Shown here: in pieces, positions 1-11,264 of the stretch | Layout of the letters: each line of letters opens with the position of its first letter | Position numbering within the stretch: the stretch's first letter is position 1 | NCBI GenBank assembly: GCA_037355855.1 | Contig: CM074761.1 | Coordinates: 4,173,346-4,237,345, forward strand | Source of the DNA: Pseudo-nitzschia pungens | Taxonomy: Eukaryota; Bacillariophyta; Bacillariophyceae; Bacillariales; Bacillariaceae | Reading direction: 5' to 3' | Length of the DNA stretch: 64,000 nt | Made by a program: the position numbers and the translations under genes | Notes under the pieces: model-generated | What the model was told of the DNA's origin: nothing | Database searches by the model: none | What the model saw: the letters and a program-made list of their open reading frames with translations, nothing else

Positions 1-799
1 CGGATGAATAATAATTAGAAGTGAATTAATTATGCGGTCTTACTCGTACGAAAACGTTATTTAGGTCCTAATACTAATTCAATGTACCAACCAAACTCCT
101 TAATCATAAATCAAGGAAACTTCGGATGAAAAATCCTTCGTAAACGAATCATCCTTTTTTTAAAAAAAAGTATGTTACTCTTTTAAGCCTCCGGCAAATT
201 TTGGAATCAACAGGGCACCATTTACATGGCAATCAAACCCGTAAGGTAGACCATACCATACTACTTCGTACATCATGCGGTACCTACCAGTAAGGTCTTC
301 CCGAATACGAAGTATGTTACAAAATCAACGTTTGTACAGAATTCCCGTTATTTCAAAATACGTAAGATCTTAACAAAAAAAATGATGATGCTTTCTGAGC
401 GATCATCGCAGTAAAAATCTTTAACGGCCCCCAAACCTGCGTGGTTGAAGACGAAGGAGTTTGTACTCGTAAGGCTTACGAGTACTGGTTGTCGACTCTC
501 TCTGTGATGCATGCACAGCTCTATTTTGTTCTGGTATCTGGGAATCAATCGGCCACGCACCGACGACAACAATTGATTGACCAAGCACACAATCATTCAT
601 CAATCAAGATAGGAAGTGAATTGTTGAAAGAGAATTTACTTGAATTGTCCCTACGTAATCGGTTGCAATTCTTCACCCTTCAAAACGGAACCCGCAGCTT
701 CTTTGCTTCAAACTACCTTACATCATCTAACCATCCTTACCGATCAATATCGCGGCGACGTTGAAATCCAAGTGAATATAAAGTACCTGATTACGAAAA
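1..799. other. Intergenic, AT-rich, no supported gene
   Basis: Short open frames occur on both strands between 348 and 764, but they overlap each other, the plus-strand one starts at GTG, and none resembles a protein family. The stretch carries the short GTAAGG/TTACGAGTAC words found in most intergenic regions here, for example near 466-486. It probably includes the promoter of the gene starting at 800. Confidence 0.5.
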
Positions 800-1306
800 A
801 TGAGTGTATCTGACCATCTTCTGAGAAAACAGAAGACCCACGAAAAGCTATACGATGTTGAATCGATGTTGGAAATCAAAGGAAGCGAGGCAACTGGATA
901 TGTGATTTTACTGGGAAGTCCGCCATCCAAAAAGGACGCATCCAAAACGAAAGAAGCGCCCGACCTTACCCTGGCCTTTGGTGCAGTGACATCGGGAAAT
1001 GTTGTCGATGCCTGTTTTGGTGTCGCGAATCCCATACTCAAAGAAGATACACCCGCGCGTCGCAGTGCCCGAGAAGCTAAGAGTTTGCTTGAGGAGTGCG
1101 ATACAAGCGATGCCTTTCGTGAAATAGCCGTGAAAGCCTATTGTGAGGCGTTCAAGGTGGTTATCCGCCATCAGGAAGAAATGGATAAATTGAACTGCAT
1201 TACCAGATGCTTTCGTTCGACCGCAATTCGAAATCAAACCATGGATGACATTCGCAAAACCTTCGATCCTCTCGTCATCGCCGTGCAAGAGTCCGATGCG
1301 CTTTAG
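800..1306 (+). CDS. Hypothetical protein, 168 aa
   Basis: A single-exon frame from an ATG in A-rich context (AAAAATGAGTG) to TAG. The product is 168 aa, soluble, and has no signal peptide or membrane span. The N-terminal half contains a hydrophobic strand-like segment (TGYVILLGSPP, about residues 33-43), and a second half rich in Lys, Glu and Cys looks helical (about residues 88-150). I do not recognise the family. The even composition and sensible codon use favour a real gene. An upstream exon cannot be excluded. Confidence 0.5.
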   Translation: MSVSDHLLRKQKTHEKLYDVESMLEIKGSEATGYVILLGSPPSKKDASKTKEAPDLTLAFGAVTSGNVVDACFGVANPILKEDTPARRSAREAKSLLEECDTSDAFREIAVKAYCEAFKVVIRHQEEMDKLNCITRCFRSTAIRNQTMDDIRKTFDPLVIAVQESDAL

Positions 1307-1695
1307 AGATGTAGGGTGAGGCCTGCCACGTTTCGTTTTTTTTTCACACCCTGTTCCGACCATCAGTCTCGGATCGTGGGTTCCGGAGTTCACGGTGAGG
1401 GGCAACATTGCAACTCTGCAACCGAAGAACAAGATACTACTAATTATCATTATTATTATTATTATTTTTTGTTGTGCCAATCGTGTGACACAATACTCGT
1501 ACAATGTTTGTGTCAATCGTGGGACACATCCGAAAGACAATTGGTAGGAACCAACCAATCTTTCATCAACTCAATATCTACAAAACTGTGAATACGTTAT
1601 CAAAAATTTATAGCAAACTGCAATCTCCTCTATAACCATTAAGCGCGAGAAGGATGCACTCTAGTTTTGCATCGATTCAAATCTTCGGTTTCATC
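1307..1695. other. Intergenic between convergent genes, with an ATT microsatellite
   Basis: This spacer separates the 3' ends of the hypothetical gene and the ankyrin gene. It holds an (ATT)n run at about 1447-1465 and a 20-bp imperfect direct duplication (TGTGnCAATCGTGnGACACA) at 1473-1492 and 1509-1528. No gene is supported. Confidence 0.6.
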
Positions 1696-3211
1696 TTATT
1701 TTGCTAATCGTCGACAACTTTTACAAACTAGGATGCCCAATTTTGGAAGTGGATAGAATGCAACCGTGGGCTTTTGGCATCTCATACAAGTCGAATCCAC
1801 GTTGGTGCTTTTCTTAGTTGTGGTAATTTCAGTGTTCCCCGTGGTCTCCATCGCTGCTCGAGTGGTGCTTTGCGGCTTTTTTGTCTCCGGTTCATTTGTG
1901 ACTCCTGATTTTGTATTCGTGGAAAGCGCAGCAGGAAGAGGAGGAGAAGCGGCCGCGGGAACAACAAAACACATACCAACAGAATCTCCCAAGGCCTTTT
2001 GAAAATCTCTCTGCCACAAAGCGGTCAAACAGACAGCATTGCCATCCTCGTTGCGACCACCGGGGCCACAATCTACGCACGCCATGACACCACGTGTCAG
2101 ATGCATCGGCAATCGAGGAAGGCGGCGGCTCGGTCCATTCGACTGGGTTTGGGCATCCTTTCTTGTTGTTTGTTGCTGTGTCGTTACCGACTCCTCTTTC
2201 CTCGTGTCGCCCGTGCTACCACGGTTTTTGTTACCGTTACTATTGTTTGCACCATCGGCGTCCTCACCGGCGTTTTGCAGCAATTGGACGCACTTTCCCC
2301 AATCCGGCAATCCCCCCGCGACAGCATCCCACCGAGCCACCGAATCTCGTTCCGTTTCCCGATTGTTGTAACAGTGTCGTGCCACATCCAACGGTGTTCG
2401 GCCCCACTTGTCCATTGCCGTAAGTCCGTCGGACAACCACGACGGGGTTCGATGAGATCGTTCGCCAGGCGAACCGGGCGTGGCATCCCTTTCCCGAAGT
2501 GCCTCCAATAGCACGTGGACGGCCAGATATCTCCCTCCACCAGCGGCTTTGTGGAGTGGCGTCGATTCGTCGCAAAAGCTGGAGCGATATTTGTTTGTCG
2601 TCGACGGAAAGGATCGACACCGACCGAAGCAAGCAAGACCGCATCCGAGACCAGCCATTGTCATCCGTATTTGGTAAGACACCGTTCACCAAAAAGCAAG
2701 CCTTCGAAACGCGACGACTCGAGACAGACCGACCGACCGACCGACCCACCCACTCGGTGTTGAGATGGTTGATACTTTGCGCCACTCACCTGGTATCTTT
2801 CGCGAGCAGATCGCATCGCTTGCTACCACAAGTCACAGACGAGGCCTCGGCCAATTCATCGACCGCAAGACTTGTTTGCTGCGTTCCGTCGCTGCACGTA
2901 CCGTCTCTGTTGTTCCATTCCAGCAGCACTTTCATGGCTGCGGTCGCTCCCGAGAAGGACGCCCGATGCAGGGGTGTCGCTCCACACCGGCCTCCGCCAT
3001 CAACGGGACATCCCAGTTGCAGCAAGAATGCCGTAGCGGCAACGTGATTGAACTGGGCAGCATAGTGGAGAGGACTGTAGCCAGCGCCGTCTCTTCGGGA
3101 AGCAATGTCCTTGATTTTGGAAAGCGAGTGAATGTCCCCATATTCTGCTGCTGTAAACGACGAAAGTGACCTGGGAAGAAGTTTGCAGGGACAGGTTCTC
3201 GCCTCCGACAT
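1696..3211 (-). CDS. Ankyrin-repeat protein with C-terminal zinc-ribbon-like end
   Basis: Two exons, 3211-2790 and 2578-1696, joined across a 211-nt GT-AG intron in phase 2, give 434 aa. Joining restores one continuous ankyrin helix-loop: exon 1 ends AKDT and exon 2 continues SFCDESTPLHKAA. Ankyrin consensus TPLH/SPLH appears around residues 46-70, 78-105 and 143-172, with a degenerate fourth (GRTPLDVARH). A low-complexity Asn/Thr/Gln linker follows. The tail has paired cysteines (CVDC; CMRC then CKSC about 20 residues later) that could bind zinc. Such proteins are interaction scaffolds; no partner can be inferred. No signal peptide is visible. The donor is GTGAGT. Confidence 0.8.
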
Positions 3212-3562
3212 CGGGGGTGTTATTCGTTTTCTTTACGATCACTGTTGTCTCTGTTCGATATTCCGATAAACCTTGTTTGGGTTATCACCGACGTTGATGC
3301 TCGACAGGACGCTGTGGACAATGTGCTCCCTCCGCGACAGACGGAGATCGAGAGCGAATGATGGCAGAGTTTGGGTCGGTTGCGGTCTTCCAATTTTCAT
3401 TTTTCGGTTCGTGATTTGTTGTTGAGGGATGTATCGTAATCTTATGCATAATGAGAAATGGGGGCTTTATTGGTGTCTTTTTTTAATCAACCTACGAGTA
3501 CTCGTAGAGCTCTACCTGTAAAATTGAGTTGGGTTAATCACAGAAAAGAAAACATCATGCGC

Positions 3563-4737
3563 TACCGGTATGCTCAATGCGGATGTATAAGTGTCAAAAA
3601 AATACGGATGTACATATAATTTTAAATGTCAAACAAACCCGGATGTATAATTTTAAATGTCAAACAAAGCCGGATGTATAAGTATAAATGTCAAACAAAC
3701 CCGGATGTATAATTTTAAATGTCAAACAAACCCGGATGTATAATTTTAAATGTCAAACAAACCCGGATGCATAATTTTAAATGTCAAACAAACCCGGATG
3801 TATAAGTGTCAAACAATTCCGGATGTATAATTTTAAATGTCAAACAAACCCGGATGTATAAGTGTCAAACAAACCCGGATGTATAATTTTAAATGTCAAA
3901 CAAACCCGGATGTATAATTTTAAATGTCAAACAAACCCGGATGCATAATTTTAAATGTCAAACAAACCCGGATGTATAAGTGTCAAACAATTCCGGATGT
4001 ATAATTTTAAATGTCAAACAAACCCGGATGTATAAGTGTCAAACAAACCCGGATGTATAATTTTAAATGTCAAAGAAACCCGGATGCATTATTTTAAATG
4101 TCAAACAAACCCGGATGTATAAGTATAAAAAAAATAAGGATATATAGTTTTAAATGTCAAACAAACCCGGATGTATAATTTTAAATGTCAAACAAACCCG
4201 GATGTATAATTTTAAATGTCAAACAAACCCGGATGTATAAGTGTCAAACAAACCCGGATGTATAATTTTAAATGTCAAACAAACCCGGATGCATAATTTT
4301 AAATGTCAAACAAACCCGGATGTATAAGTGTCAAACAATTCCGGATGTATAATTTTAAATGTCAAACAAACCCGGATGTATAAGTGTCAAACAAACCCGG
4401 ATGTATAATTTTAAATGTCAAAGAAACCCGGATGCATTATTTTAAATGTCAAACAAACCCGGATGTATAAGTATAAAAAAAATAAGGATATATAGTTTTA
4501 AATGTCAAACAAACCCGGATGTATAATTTTAAATGTCAAACAAACCCGGATGTATAATTTTAAATGTCAAACAAAGCCGGATGTATAAGTATAAATGTTT
4601 AAAAAACCCGGATGTATAACTGTCCAAAAATTCCTGATGTATAAGTATAAGTGTCAAAAAAACCCGGATGTATAACTGTCCAAAATTCCGGATGTACGGA
4701 TTGATCAAACTGAAGTAACCTACCGTATGCTCAATGC
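3563..4737. repeat. Higher-order minisatellite (31-bp and 25-bp units)
   Basis: About 1.1 kb of head-to-tail units built on CCCGGATGTATAA. A long 31-bp version ends TTTTAAATGTCAAACAAA and a short 25-bp version ends GTGTCAAACAAA. Four long plus two short units make a 174-bp block: the GCATAA variant marker recurs at 3767, 3941 and 4289 (spacing 174, then 348). A second marker with an A-run (GTATAAAAAAAATAAGG) occurs at 4123 and 4471, again 348 bp apart. The array core is 3580-4699. Both edges carry TACCG(G)TATGCTCAATGC (3563-3580 and 4721-4737). No long open frame crosses it. The flanking stretches 3212-3562 and 4738-5189 hold no supported gene. Confidence 0.95.
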
Positions 4738-5189
4738 ACTAAACCCCTTATTCACTTTTGCACACTAAGACCTTAAAGTAAGGTTACCGGTATGTCACGT
4801 TGGTCACGATACGGTAAACCTTACCTAAGTGAATGATGTGAAGTAAACTCAAGTTGTTGATGATTCGATTCGATTCGAATTCTCTGTTGCGTGTCAATTT
4901 TTCGTTGCAAGTCAGTAGTGATAAATTCACTACGTACCGGGGATCGGTTATCAGCATCTTTTATCCTCGACGATGTTGTTCATGACATAGCGATCATTTC
5001 ATCGAAGAAGTGGTGGCGGCCTATTAAAGCGCAGATAGAGACCAGAGAACGTTCCAACATCGCCGATTCGAAGGCATTCATATCATTGTCATCCATCATT
5101 CTACGCATGTGTCGCCTGGAGGAGTTCCGACTAGTTTTTCAAAGGCAACTATTTCATCTGGATCATCGCCATTGTCAATTGCCTCGATC

Positions 5190-7436
5190 ATGTCATCGTC
5201 CTCTTCTGCCACTCATCGTAACGTCACATTCTCTCTGCATGCAACGCTCGGCGATGGTGCGGACAACAAGACCCGAGTCGAGCTGAACAAGGCATGTTCC
5301 AAAAACTCTTTTGGTTTTAGCGAAATGGCTTCCAACCTCTTTGGAACGTCTTCATCTACACCACTTTACTCGTCATCATCGTCAAGAACACCCTCGAATC
5401 CTCCGAACCACGAAGTATCGGGCCACGACCAAGAGAGGTTTTTCGTTGCATCGGCTTCCCACGTGCGGCTCTCCGTCAACCCGTCCGAGAAATTCTGGAA
5501 GGCGAGCAACGCCCACCTCGTCCTCGTCTTTGTGCCTCCCGATATGATCACCTCGGCTCTTGGCAGGCACGTTTCGTCGAACCGCCACGCCTCGGGATCG
5601 TCGTTCTGGATCCATCCTCCCTCGAGTGCAAATTTGGCACACGATCTGCTCTGCAGAATCCATCCGACGGCCCTGGCGGGGTGCCGAATACGGGGGATTG
5701 TCTTGACTAGTATCGCAGCCGACAACGGGCCGGCCGAAATGCTGTTGCTAGAGCTGCCAAAGGGGAGGTCGGCACTGGACGACATCCTCCGGCGTACCGA
5801 TGGCAACGCCATCACCGGGGATCCCGACGACGGCGTCCTGAAAATTTTGCCCATGACGACAATCAAATTCTCCGAAGAAAACAGTGAATCAAAAACGAAC
5901 GAACGAATGACGGAATCAACCAACGGGAATGCGGCCGGCGGACGAAACAGCAACCGTGCCGCAGCGCCGTCACCCTCCCAAATCTTGCCTCCGGAAATAC
6001 CTGCGTGTCCGGTCTGCATTCATCGGATCGACCCGATTCGACTCGGTCTTCCCGCGCCCGGCGTCCAGCAACTCTGCAATAAATATTGCCAGTCGCCGAG
6101 CTTGTTTGTAGGCACGAATTGGGGATCGGACGAAGAAAGTTGCTACAAACAACGATTACTGGTGAGTGTGTGCAGTGATTGCATCTGGTTTCGAATTCTT
6201 GGAATTTAGTTCGTGTCGGTATTCCTACGGTGTTGACAAAATCACATATAAGGATTGGATCTTTCCCTGACGTTGTGTTCGTTGCCATCTTTTTCACCAA
6301 AAGAACAAATGGCGGCCCCCAGCGCGGTGCAAGGCATGCCAAGTCATTGACCATTATTGGAATCATAGCAATAGCAACAATGGTCTTAGGGAAGACGAAG
6401 AAAGTCATGACTTGTTCTGCGGGGAATGTTCGATGCACAAGACACTTTGGGTGTGGTACGTGTCTTTGCACTTGGATTTGCTTGTGAATGAGCGAAACAA
6501 TTGCATGTTTTCGGTGGCGATCCTCTGACCCTTTTCTCCATTGAATTTTCGGTCTTGGAAAGTCTTACATGCGGGTTTGTCGGTTGCGGAAGATACAGCA
6601 ACAAACACTCTGTTGCGCACTTTGAACAAACTCGACATCAATTCTCGTTAGAGTTGGCAACACTTCGAATATGGGATTACTGCCATGGGGAATATGGTGG
6701 ATTTGTTCAGCGCGGTGATTTGTTGGAGTGTCCTTCTTCTCCTCCTCTGCTATACCCATGGTTGACACGCGGGCTTGACCTGGAAGATCGCTACGGTTCT
6801 GGTTCCTCCACAGATGGATCACTTCAAAACACCCTCGGTGGTTCTATGTACGGCAGTAGCACGACCGCAGCTCTTTCGAAAGCCGCCGAAAAATCGTCCA
6901 AGAAGGCAGCCATGGTTGGAGAAGTTTACGAAGCCTTGCTTCAGAGTGCCCTGGAAGATCAAGCCCAACATTTCGAAGACGAGATAACGAGGCTTCGGAC
7001 TGAACACGCAAACAGCTTGGTAGATGAAAATAAATTGAGTCCCGAAGAAGTGAGAGAGATAGAATCACTCAAACGAGAGATTCGAATCGGAAGAGAGGGA
7101 ATCGAGCAGATTTCAAAGGAGTTGATTGAAGCTCAGGCCCAAGAAATAGAGTTGCGGACGGCATCACAGCGCCTCACGATGGAGCAAAAAGCTTCTAATC
7201 AGTTACTGAAAAAGATCCAGGAAGAACATCGTAGGGAGAACGACGAAGGGAAACTACAAATGGAAGAACTTGAAGCACAAATTGCCGACGTCAGTGCCTT
7301 TCTTAGGATGAGACAACAAATCTCACAAAATGACGAATTAAGCAATGCCCAAGTCTTGGGCGCAGCATCTGCGCCAGGAACGAGACAATCAGCTGGGAGA
7401 AGAGGAAAGAAAAAAGGGAGGTCCCATCGAAGATGA
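5190..7436 (+). CDS. BRAP: BRAP-type RING/UBP zinc-finger protein
   Basis: Three exons, 5190-6161, 6304-6455 and 6563-7436, with introns of 142 and 107 nt, give 665 aa. The frame is open upstream to a GTG at 5109, but 5190 is its first ATG. Order: Ser-rich N-terminus, a BRAP2-like domain (about residues 60-230), a RING-like Cys cluster starting CPVC at 273-276 and ending CKAC at 333-336, a UBP-type zinc finger (CGEC 363-366, then LWVCLTCGFVGCGRY), a long Glu/Lys coiled coil, and a basic GRRGKKKGRSHRR tail. Splicing restores LWVCLTCGFVGCGRY exactly. In animals and yeast the family consists of cytoplasmic E3 ligases that bind ubiquitin and regulate Ras/MAPK signalling or nuclear import. The usual C-x-H of the RING is not visible. 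The gene ends 35 bp from the convergent SET gene. Confidence 0.85.
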
Positions 7437-7471
7437 AGGATTCTTGAATTGCTACATTGGATAATTAATTA

Positions 7472-8605
7472 TTAAAAAAGGTCAGGGTAGGCCTCTTTCA
7501 GACCATTCAATCCAGATTCCAACGTTCGAGACCTTCCCTTCAAGTATGTCGCTACAAGCATATCACCTCGTAATTCTGCCTCAGAAATTCCAGCCTTGGC
7601 GTCATACACAGCCTCCTCAAGCTCTCCCGCAATCAAGGCATACATCTCTTCTTCGTTTCGGTCCGATATCGTTCCAGTCCCATCGTATTCTTCTAATTCA
7701 CTCGGCGTAGCAAGGCTAAGTCGAAGTGAGTCCAAGCTCATGGTATTAAACAGATTATCGATGTTCCCCTGGTTGTCAACGACAAGTAAAGCGGGCTTCG
7801 TTCCCATACCGAGTGATCGCACTTTGAACTGTTCGATATTGGCAGTGTTTTCTGCCGTACAGAATCCATAATTTGACAGAAGTTCCACATTGTCGAAGTC
7901 TCCGTAAGATATGAATACTTCGTCGCCTTGCTTGACTTTGTCGTCATTTCCCTTGAAAAATCCAAGCACTTGATCCTTCCAGTCAACGCTGTCTGTAGTG
8001 GCTGATTCTAGTATTGCATTCGACAACACATCAATTTTTAGTGTCAAATCTTCTTCCACACTACCAGTTGTCCTAAATGTAGCGTCGTGATTAAACATAT
8101 CCAACATGGGAGTCAATGAATAGGTTTCGTCTGGCAAGTAGTTCGTCCGCGAGTCAACAATTGCCAGCGCCCATGGATCATCGCATTTGTTTATCCTTGC
8201 CTCGTCTATTTCCATCCGGGCCTCTAGTTGACCTCCATCGAATCTTTTGACAAAATCCAACCGATCCTGAGTCCAAAAACGAGGCATGTCCTTAAAGTCG
8301 TCAAGCGTCGGAAATAAGTTCAACCACGGAGCATACGTTGAAACATCTCCCAATGATTTTTCGTACTTCAATTTCTCAACCAAAGTGGGCAAGTCGTCGC
8401 CAATGATACATGCATCCAAAGGAACTTGTACTATGTTTGTGAAACCCTTCGATGCTGTCGACTCATCAACTAGAGTTTGTGCCATTCCAGCGGATGGGAT
8501 CCGCATCGAGCGGTAGTTGCCCTCGCTGACCAACTCTAGGGGCGTTGAGATCCCTCTTGCATCAGACCATGCCAGAAAGGAGGAGGTATGCACATCCACC
8601 TTCAT
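7472..8605 (-). CDS. SET-domain lysine methyltransferase (Rubisco LSMT/SETD3-6 type)
   Basis: A single exon of 377 aa starts at an ATG in a CACAATGAAG context. The N-terminus has the FLAW...G arrangement that opens plant LSMT-like proteins. The SET signatures are LTPMLDMFNHD (cofactor/NH motif, about residues 165-175) and the downstream EVFISYGDFDNVELLSNYGFC, with the catalytic-region Tyr and the conserved N-x-E-L-L-x-x-Y-G-F pattern. The C-terminal 100 residues form the helical substrate-binding part. The family methylates non-histone lysines using SAM; the substrate is unknown here. A possible acceptor (TTTCCTAG) upstream at about 8675 could mark a 5'-UTR or targeting-peptide exon, so the true N-terminus may be longer. 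Confidence 0.82.
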   Translation of the reverse strand: MKVDVHTSSFLAWSDARGISTPLELVSEGNYRSMRIPSAGMAQTLVDESTASKGFTNIVQVPLDACIIGDDLPTLVEKLKYEKSLGDVSTYAPWLNLFPTLDDFKDMPRFWTQDRLDFVKRFDGGQLEARMEIDEARINKCDDPWALAIVDSRTNYLPDETYSLTPMLDMFNHDATFRTTGSVEEDLTLKIDVLSNAILESATTDSVDWKDQVLGFFKGNDDKVKQGDEVFISYGDFDNVELLSNYGFCTAENTANIEQFKVRSLGMGTKPALLVVDNQGNIDNLFNTMSLDSLRLSLATPSELEEYDGTGTISDRNEEEMYALIAGELEEAVYDAKAGISEAELRGDMLVATYLKGRSRTLESGLNGLKEAYPDLF

Positions 8606-9000
8606 TGTGTAGAGTATGTGACTTAAAGCAAGCGTCCCGAACTTAATCCTCGCGAATAGTGGCTTGATGATCTAGGAAATGAAATACAACGTGATTGTGA
8701 TCCCTAAGGTTACGGTAACTTACGGTATGAAAAAGTGTATCGGCTTGTCGAGTGAGTAACTCACAACGTTGCGCATTCTGACACGGATCTCTATCCGATG
8801 ATGATGGGTTGACACGTTTCGTGTCCTCGAGGATACCACAGTGATCTTCAAAGGGGGATTATGTGAAAGTGAGGGTCACAACCCCCCATGTTACTCCGAT
8901 CATCTTCTGTTTCACAAGCATGACGACGTTACGAGTACAAGACACGTAAGGTTACCTGTAAGGTTACGATAAAATGTATACTACGGTATTCAATATTTTC
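8606..9000. other. Intergenic up to assembly gap
   Basis: Upstream region of the SET gene. It contains several copies of the dispersed word (CTAAGGTTACGGTAACTTACGG near 8703 and GTAAGGTTACC near 8947). No coding potential was recognised. Confidence 0.55.
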
Positions 9001-9500
9001 NNNNNNNNNNNNNNNNNNNNNNNNNNNNNNNNNNNNNNNNNNNNNNNNNNNNNNNNNNNNNNNNNNNNNNNNNNNNNNNNNNNNNNNNNNNNNNNNNNNN
9101 NNNNNNNNNNNNNNNNNNNNNNNNNNNNNNNNNNNNNNNNNNNNNNNNNNNNNNNNNNNNNNNNNNNNNNNNNNNNNNNNNNNNNNNNNNNNNNNNNNNN
9201 NNNNNNNNNNNNNNNNNNNNNNNNNNNNNNNNNNNNNNNNNNNNNNNNNNNNNNNNNNNNNNNNNNNNNNNNNNNNNNNNNNNNNNNNNNNNNNNNNNNN
9301 NNNNNNNNNNNNNNNNNNNNNNNNNNNNNNNNNNNNNNNNNNNNNNNNNNNNNNNNNNNNNNNNNNNNNNNNNNNNNNNNNNNNNNNNNNNNNNNNNNNN
9401 NNNNNNNNNNNNNNNNNNNNNNNNNNNNNNNNNNNNNNNNNNNNNNNNNNNNNNNNNNNNNNNNNNNNNNNNNNNNNNNNNNNNNNNNNNNNNNNNNNNN
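9001..9500. other. Assembly gap (500 N)
   Basis: Exactly 500 undetermined bases, which suggests a scaffold gap of set rather than measured size. Any open frames drawn through it are artefacts. It removes the 5' part of the gene that ends at 9809. Confidence 0.99.
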
Positions 9501-9809
9501 ATTGGAAGCGGAAGGGAATTCCCGGCTTCCGGTGGTGCTACTCCTATTCATGCCGCTGATAAACCCACTAAGCGCCGTCGTCGTAAGAACAAAGTCGAGG
9601 AACGTGATACCTCGAAACATCGTCGCAAGGTTCAGAAATGCGAGGAACGCGAAGAATCTCTCCTAATGCTTTTCGATAACATGCACACGCAGGCACAACG
9701 ACTAAATCAGATGATGACTTTTTTCCAAACGCAACTGCGTGATCATCGCAGCATTTTGAGAGAAGAGTTAAGCGAAAAGTTGTCAAGCGACCAAAACAAA
9801 GAAGGTTAG
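9501..9809 (+). CDS. 3' end of a gap-truncated basic coiled-coil protein
   Basis: The frame beginning with the first base after the gap runs 102 codons to TAG. It has no start because it enters from the gap. The visible part has a basic cluster (KRRRRKNK, then KHRRK) like a nuclear localisation or DNA-contacting segment. It is followed by a Glu/Gln/Leu-rich stretch (about residues 50-95) with heptad-like hydrophobics (LLMLFDNM, LNQMMTFF, LRDHRSILREEL). This could be the tail of a transcription factor or another chromatin-associated protein; the family is not identifiable from this fragment. The other two frames on this strand are less protein-like. Confidence 0.5.
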   Translation: MGSGREFPASGGATPIHAADKPTKRRRRKNKVEERDTSKHRRKVQKCEEREESLLMLFDNMHTQAQRLNQMMTFFQTQLRDHRSILREELSEKLSSDQNKEG

Positions 9810-11264
9810 GGATGATCACCTGGATTCTTGACAATTGATGGAATAAAAATGATACGGCGACAGAAATGGTGTCTGGAGTAGGGGAGCAACATTAGGCTTG
9901 TATTGACATGGGTGATTGATGGGGGTGATCCGAAAAGAATTGAATATATTTATGAAAAGAATTGAATATATTTATTCTTAGCACTGGATATGAGCTTAGA
10001 ATAATAGCGTTGGATTATGCATCGGAAACAGCAATAACCAGCATTTATCCCGTGAAAGAAACCAATTTACTTCTTATGAAGTACTTTGCCCTTGTTTTGA
10101 ATGTCCTCACGAAATGGTGTTTACGAACTATGATATTCCAGAAAAGTAGTAGTGGGTAGTCTTTGCATCCAACGGACTGGAAAGGTGTGTGAGTAACGTG
10201 ACTTGCAATGGGACATACACGTTTGCTTCCTAGCTACAACAACTGCCGGAATGCATACAATGAATAAATGCATTTGCATCTCTCCTGTTAGTAATTTTCC
10301 AACCAAATCAAGGAAAGCTAGTACCTGTGTTTATGTGTATGCGCGTCCTGGGATGAAAATGAAAGAATTACTATCATCAACCGAGTGGCGAATTTGAAAG
10401 GGTGACCTTTCCAGAGTTTCACTGCTCATGGATCCAATTTTGACCTCAGGACTATGGACCAACTAGTACCATAATAGAAGAAATCAAAGTTTTTTGGCAA
10501 AAAAAATGTAGAGCAACTCAAGAGACAGCACTGTTCCAACAGAGGAATAACTATGGAACTGGGGAATCTGCGATTGAATCCCTCACCATTAACTCTCTAG
10601 GGAATAGAACAAACCAGGAAGTCTTTGTTTGAAAAGAGAATGCACATGATCTCAAAAGCGAAAGGGTGGAACATTATGATAGAATCAGATCACATCAGAT
10701 CACATCACATCATGACCTACCTGGTGCGATAACGTTTACGAACGGTACAAATACCGTACCTTACCTCTCTTGTTAACCAGTTGTCAAGTTCGAACGGCTA
10801 GTTCAACAGCCTGACGAATTGTATTGGTTCATTTAAATTTGACGAAGACTCGAATCATCACTCATGACACATCAACTAACGATTGCAGCGCACTCGCTAA
10901 ATAAATCCCGAATGACGCGCAGAAGATACGTTGTTGTACAAGTACGAACACACATAAGAAATTCGGAACGACCATATCGTAACCTTACCTACTTTTGAAA
11001 TTACGAGTACGTTAACGAACAACTTCTTTCTCGTTGTCACGGCCTCGGAAAACTGCAGTGTACCACTTCTCCTACCGGTACGACACGAGAACGAGTGCAT
11101 CATTTTCCGAACAAAAACAATTCTTCAACGTCTTTCTATTCTTCGCAAATAATAATAGAACCATCCGATAATCATCTCTCGCAAGCTTACGTGCGCTGCT
11201 TCCCCACCATTATCGAAATCGCACCTCGGATTCCGTTGCAAAGCTAAGAATACCCTATACCACG
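9810..11264. other. Intergenic, no supported gene
   Basis: The stretch contains an exact 22-bp tandem duplication (GAAAAGAATTGAATATATTT plus AT) at 9932-9953 and 9954-9975. It also has an ATCAGATCACATC cluster near 10684 and several GTAACCTTAC/TACCGG words toward 10750-11080. Small open frames start at non-ATG codons or lack family resemblance. The 3' part is the likely promoter of the 11265 gene. Confidence 0.5.

Noticed and set aside
4891..5286. Plus frame of 131 codons upstream of the BRAP gene
   Set aside because: It begins at GTG, overlaps the BRAP N-terminus in another frame and shows no family resemblance.
8964..9666. Open frames of over 200 codons on both strands spanning the N block
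   Set aside because: Most codons are undetermined bases. Only the frame that reads out of the gap to 9809 has independent coding character.
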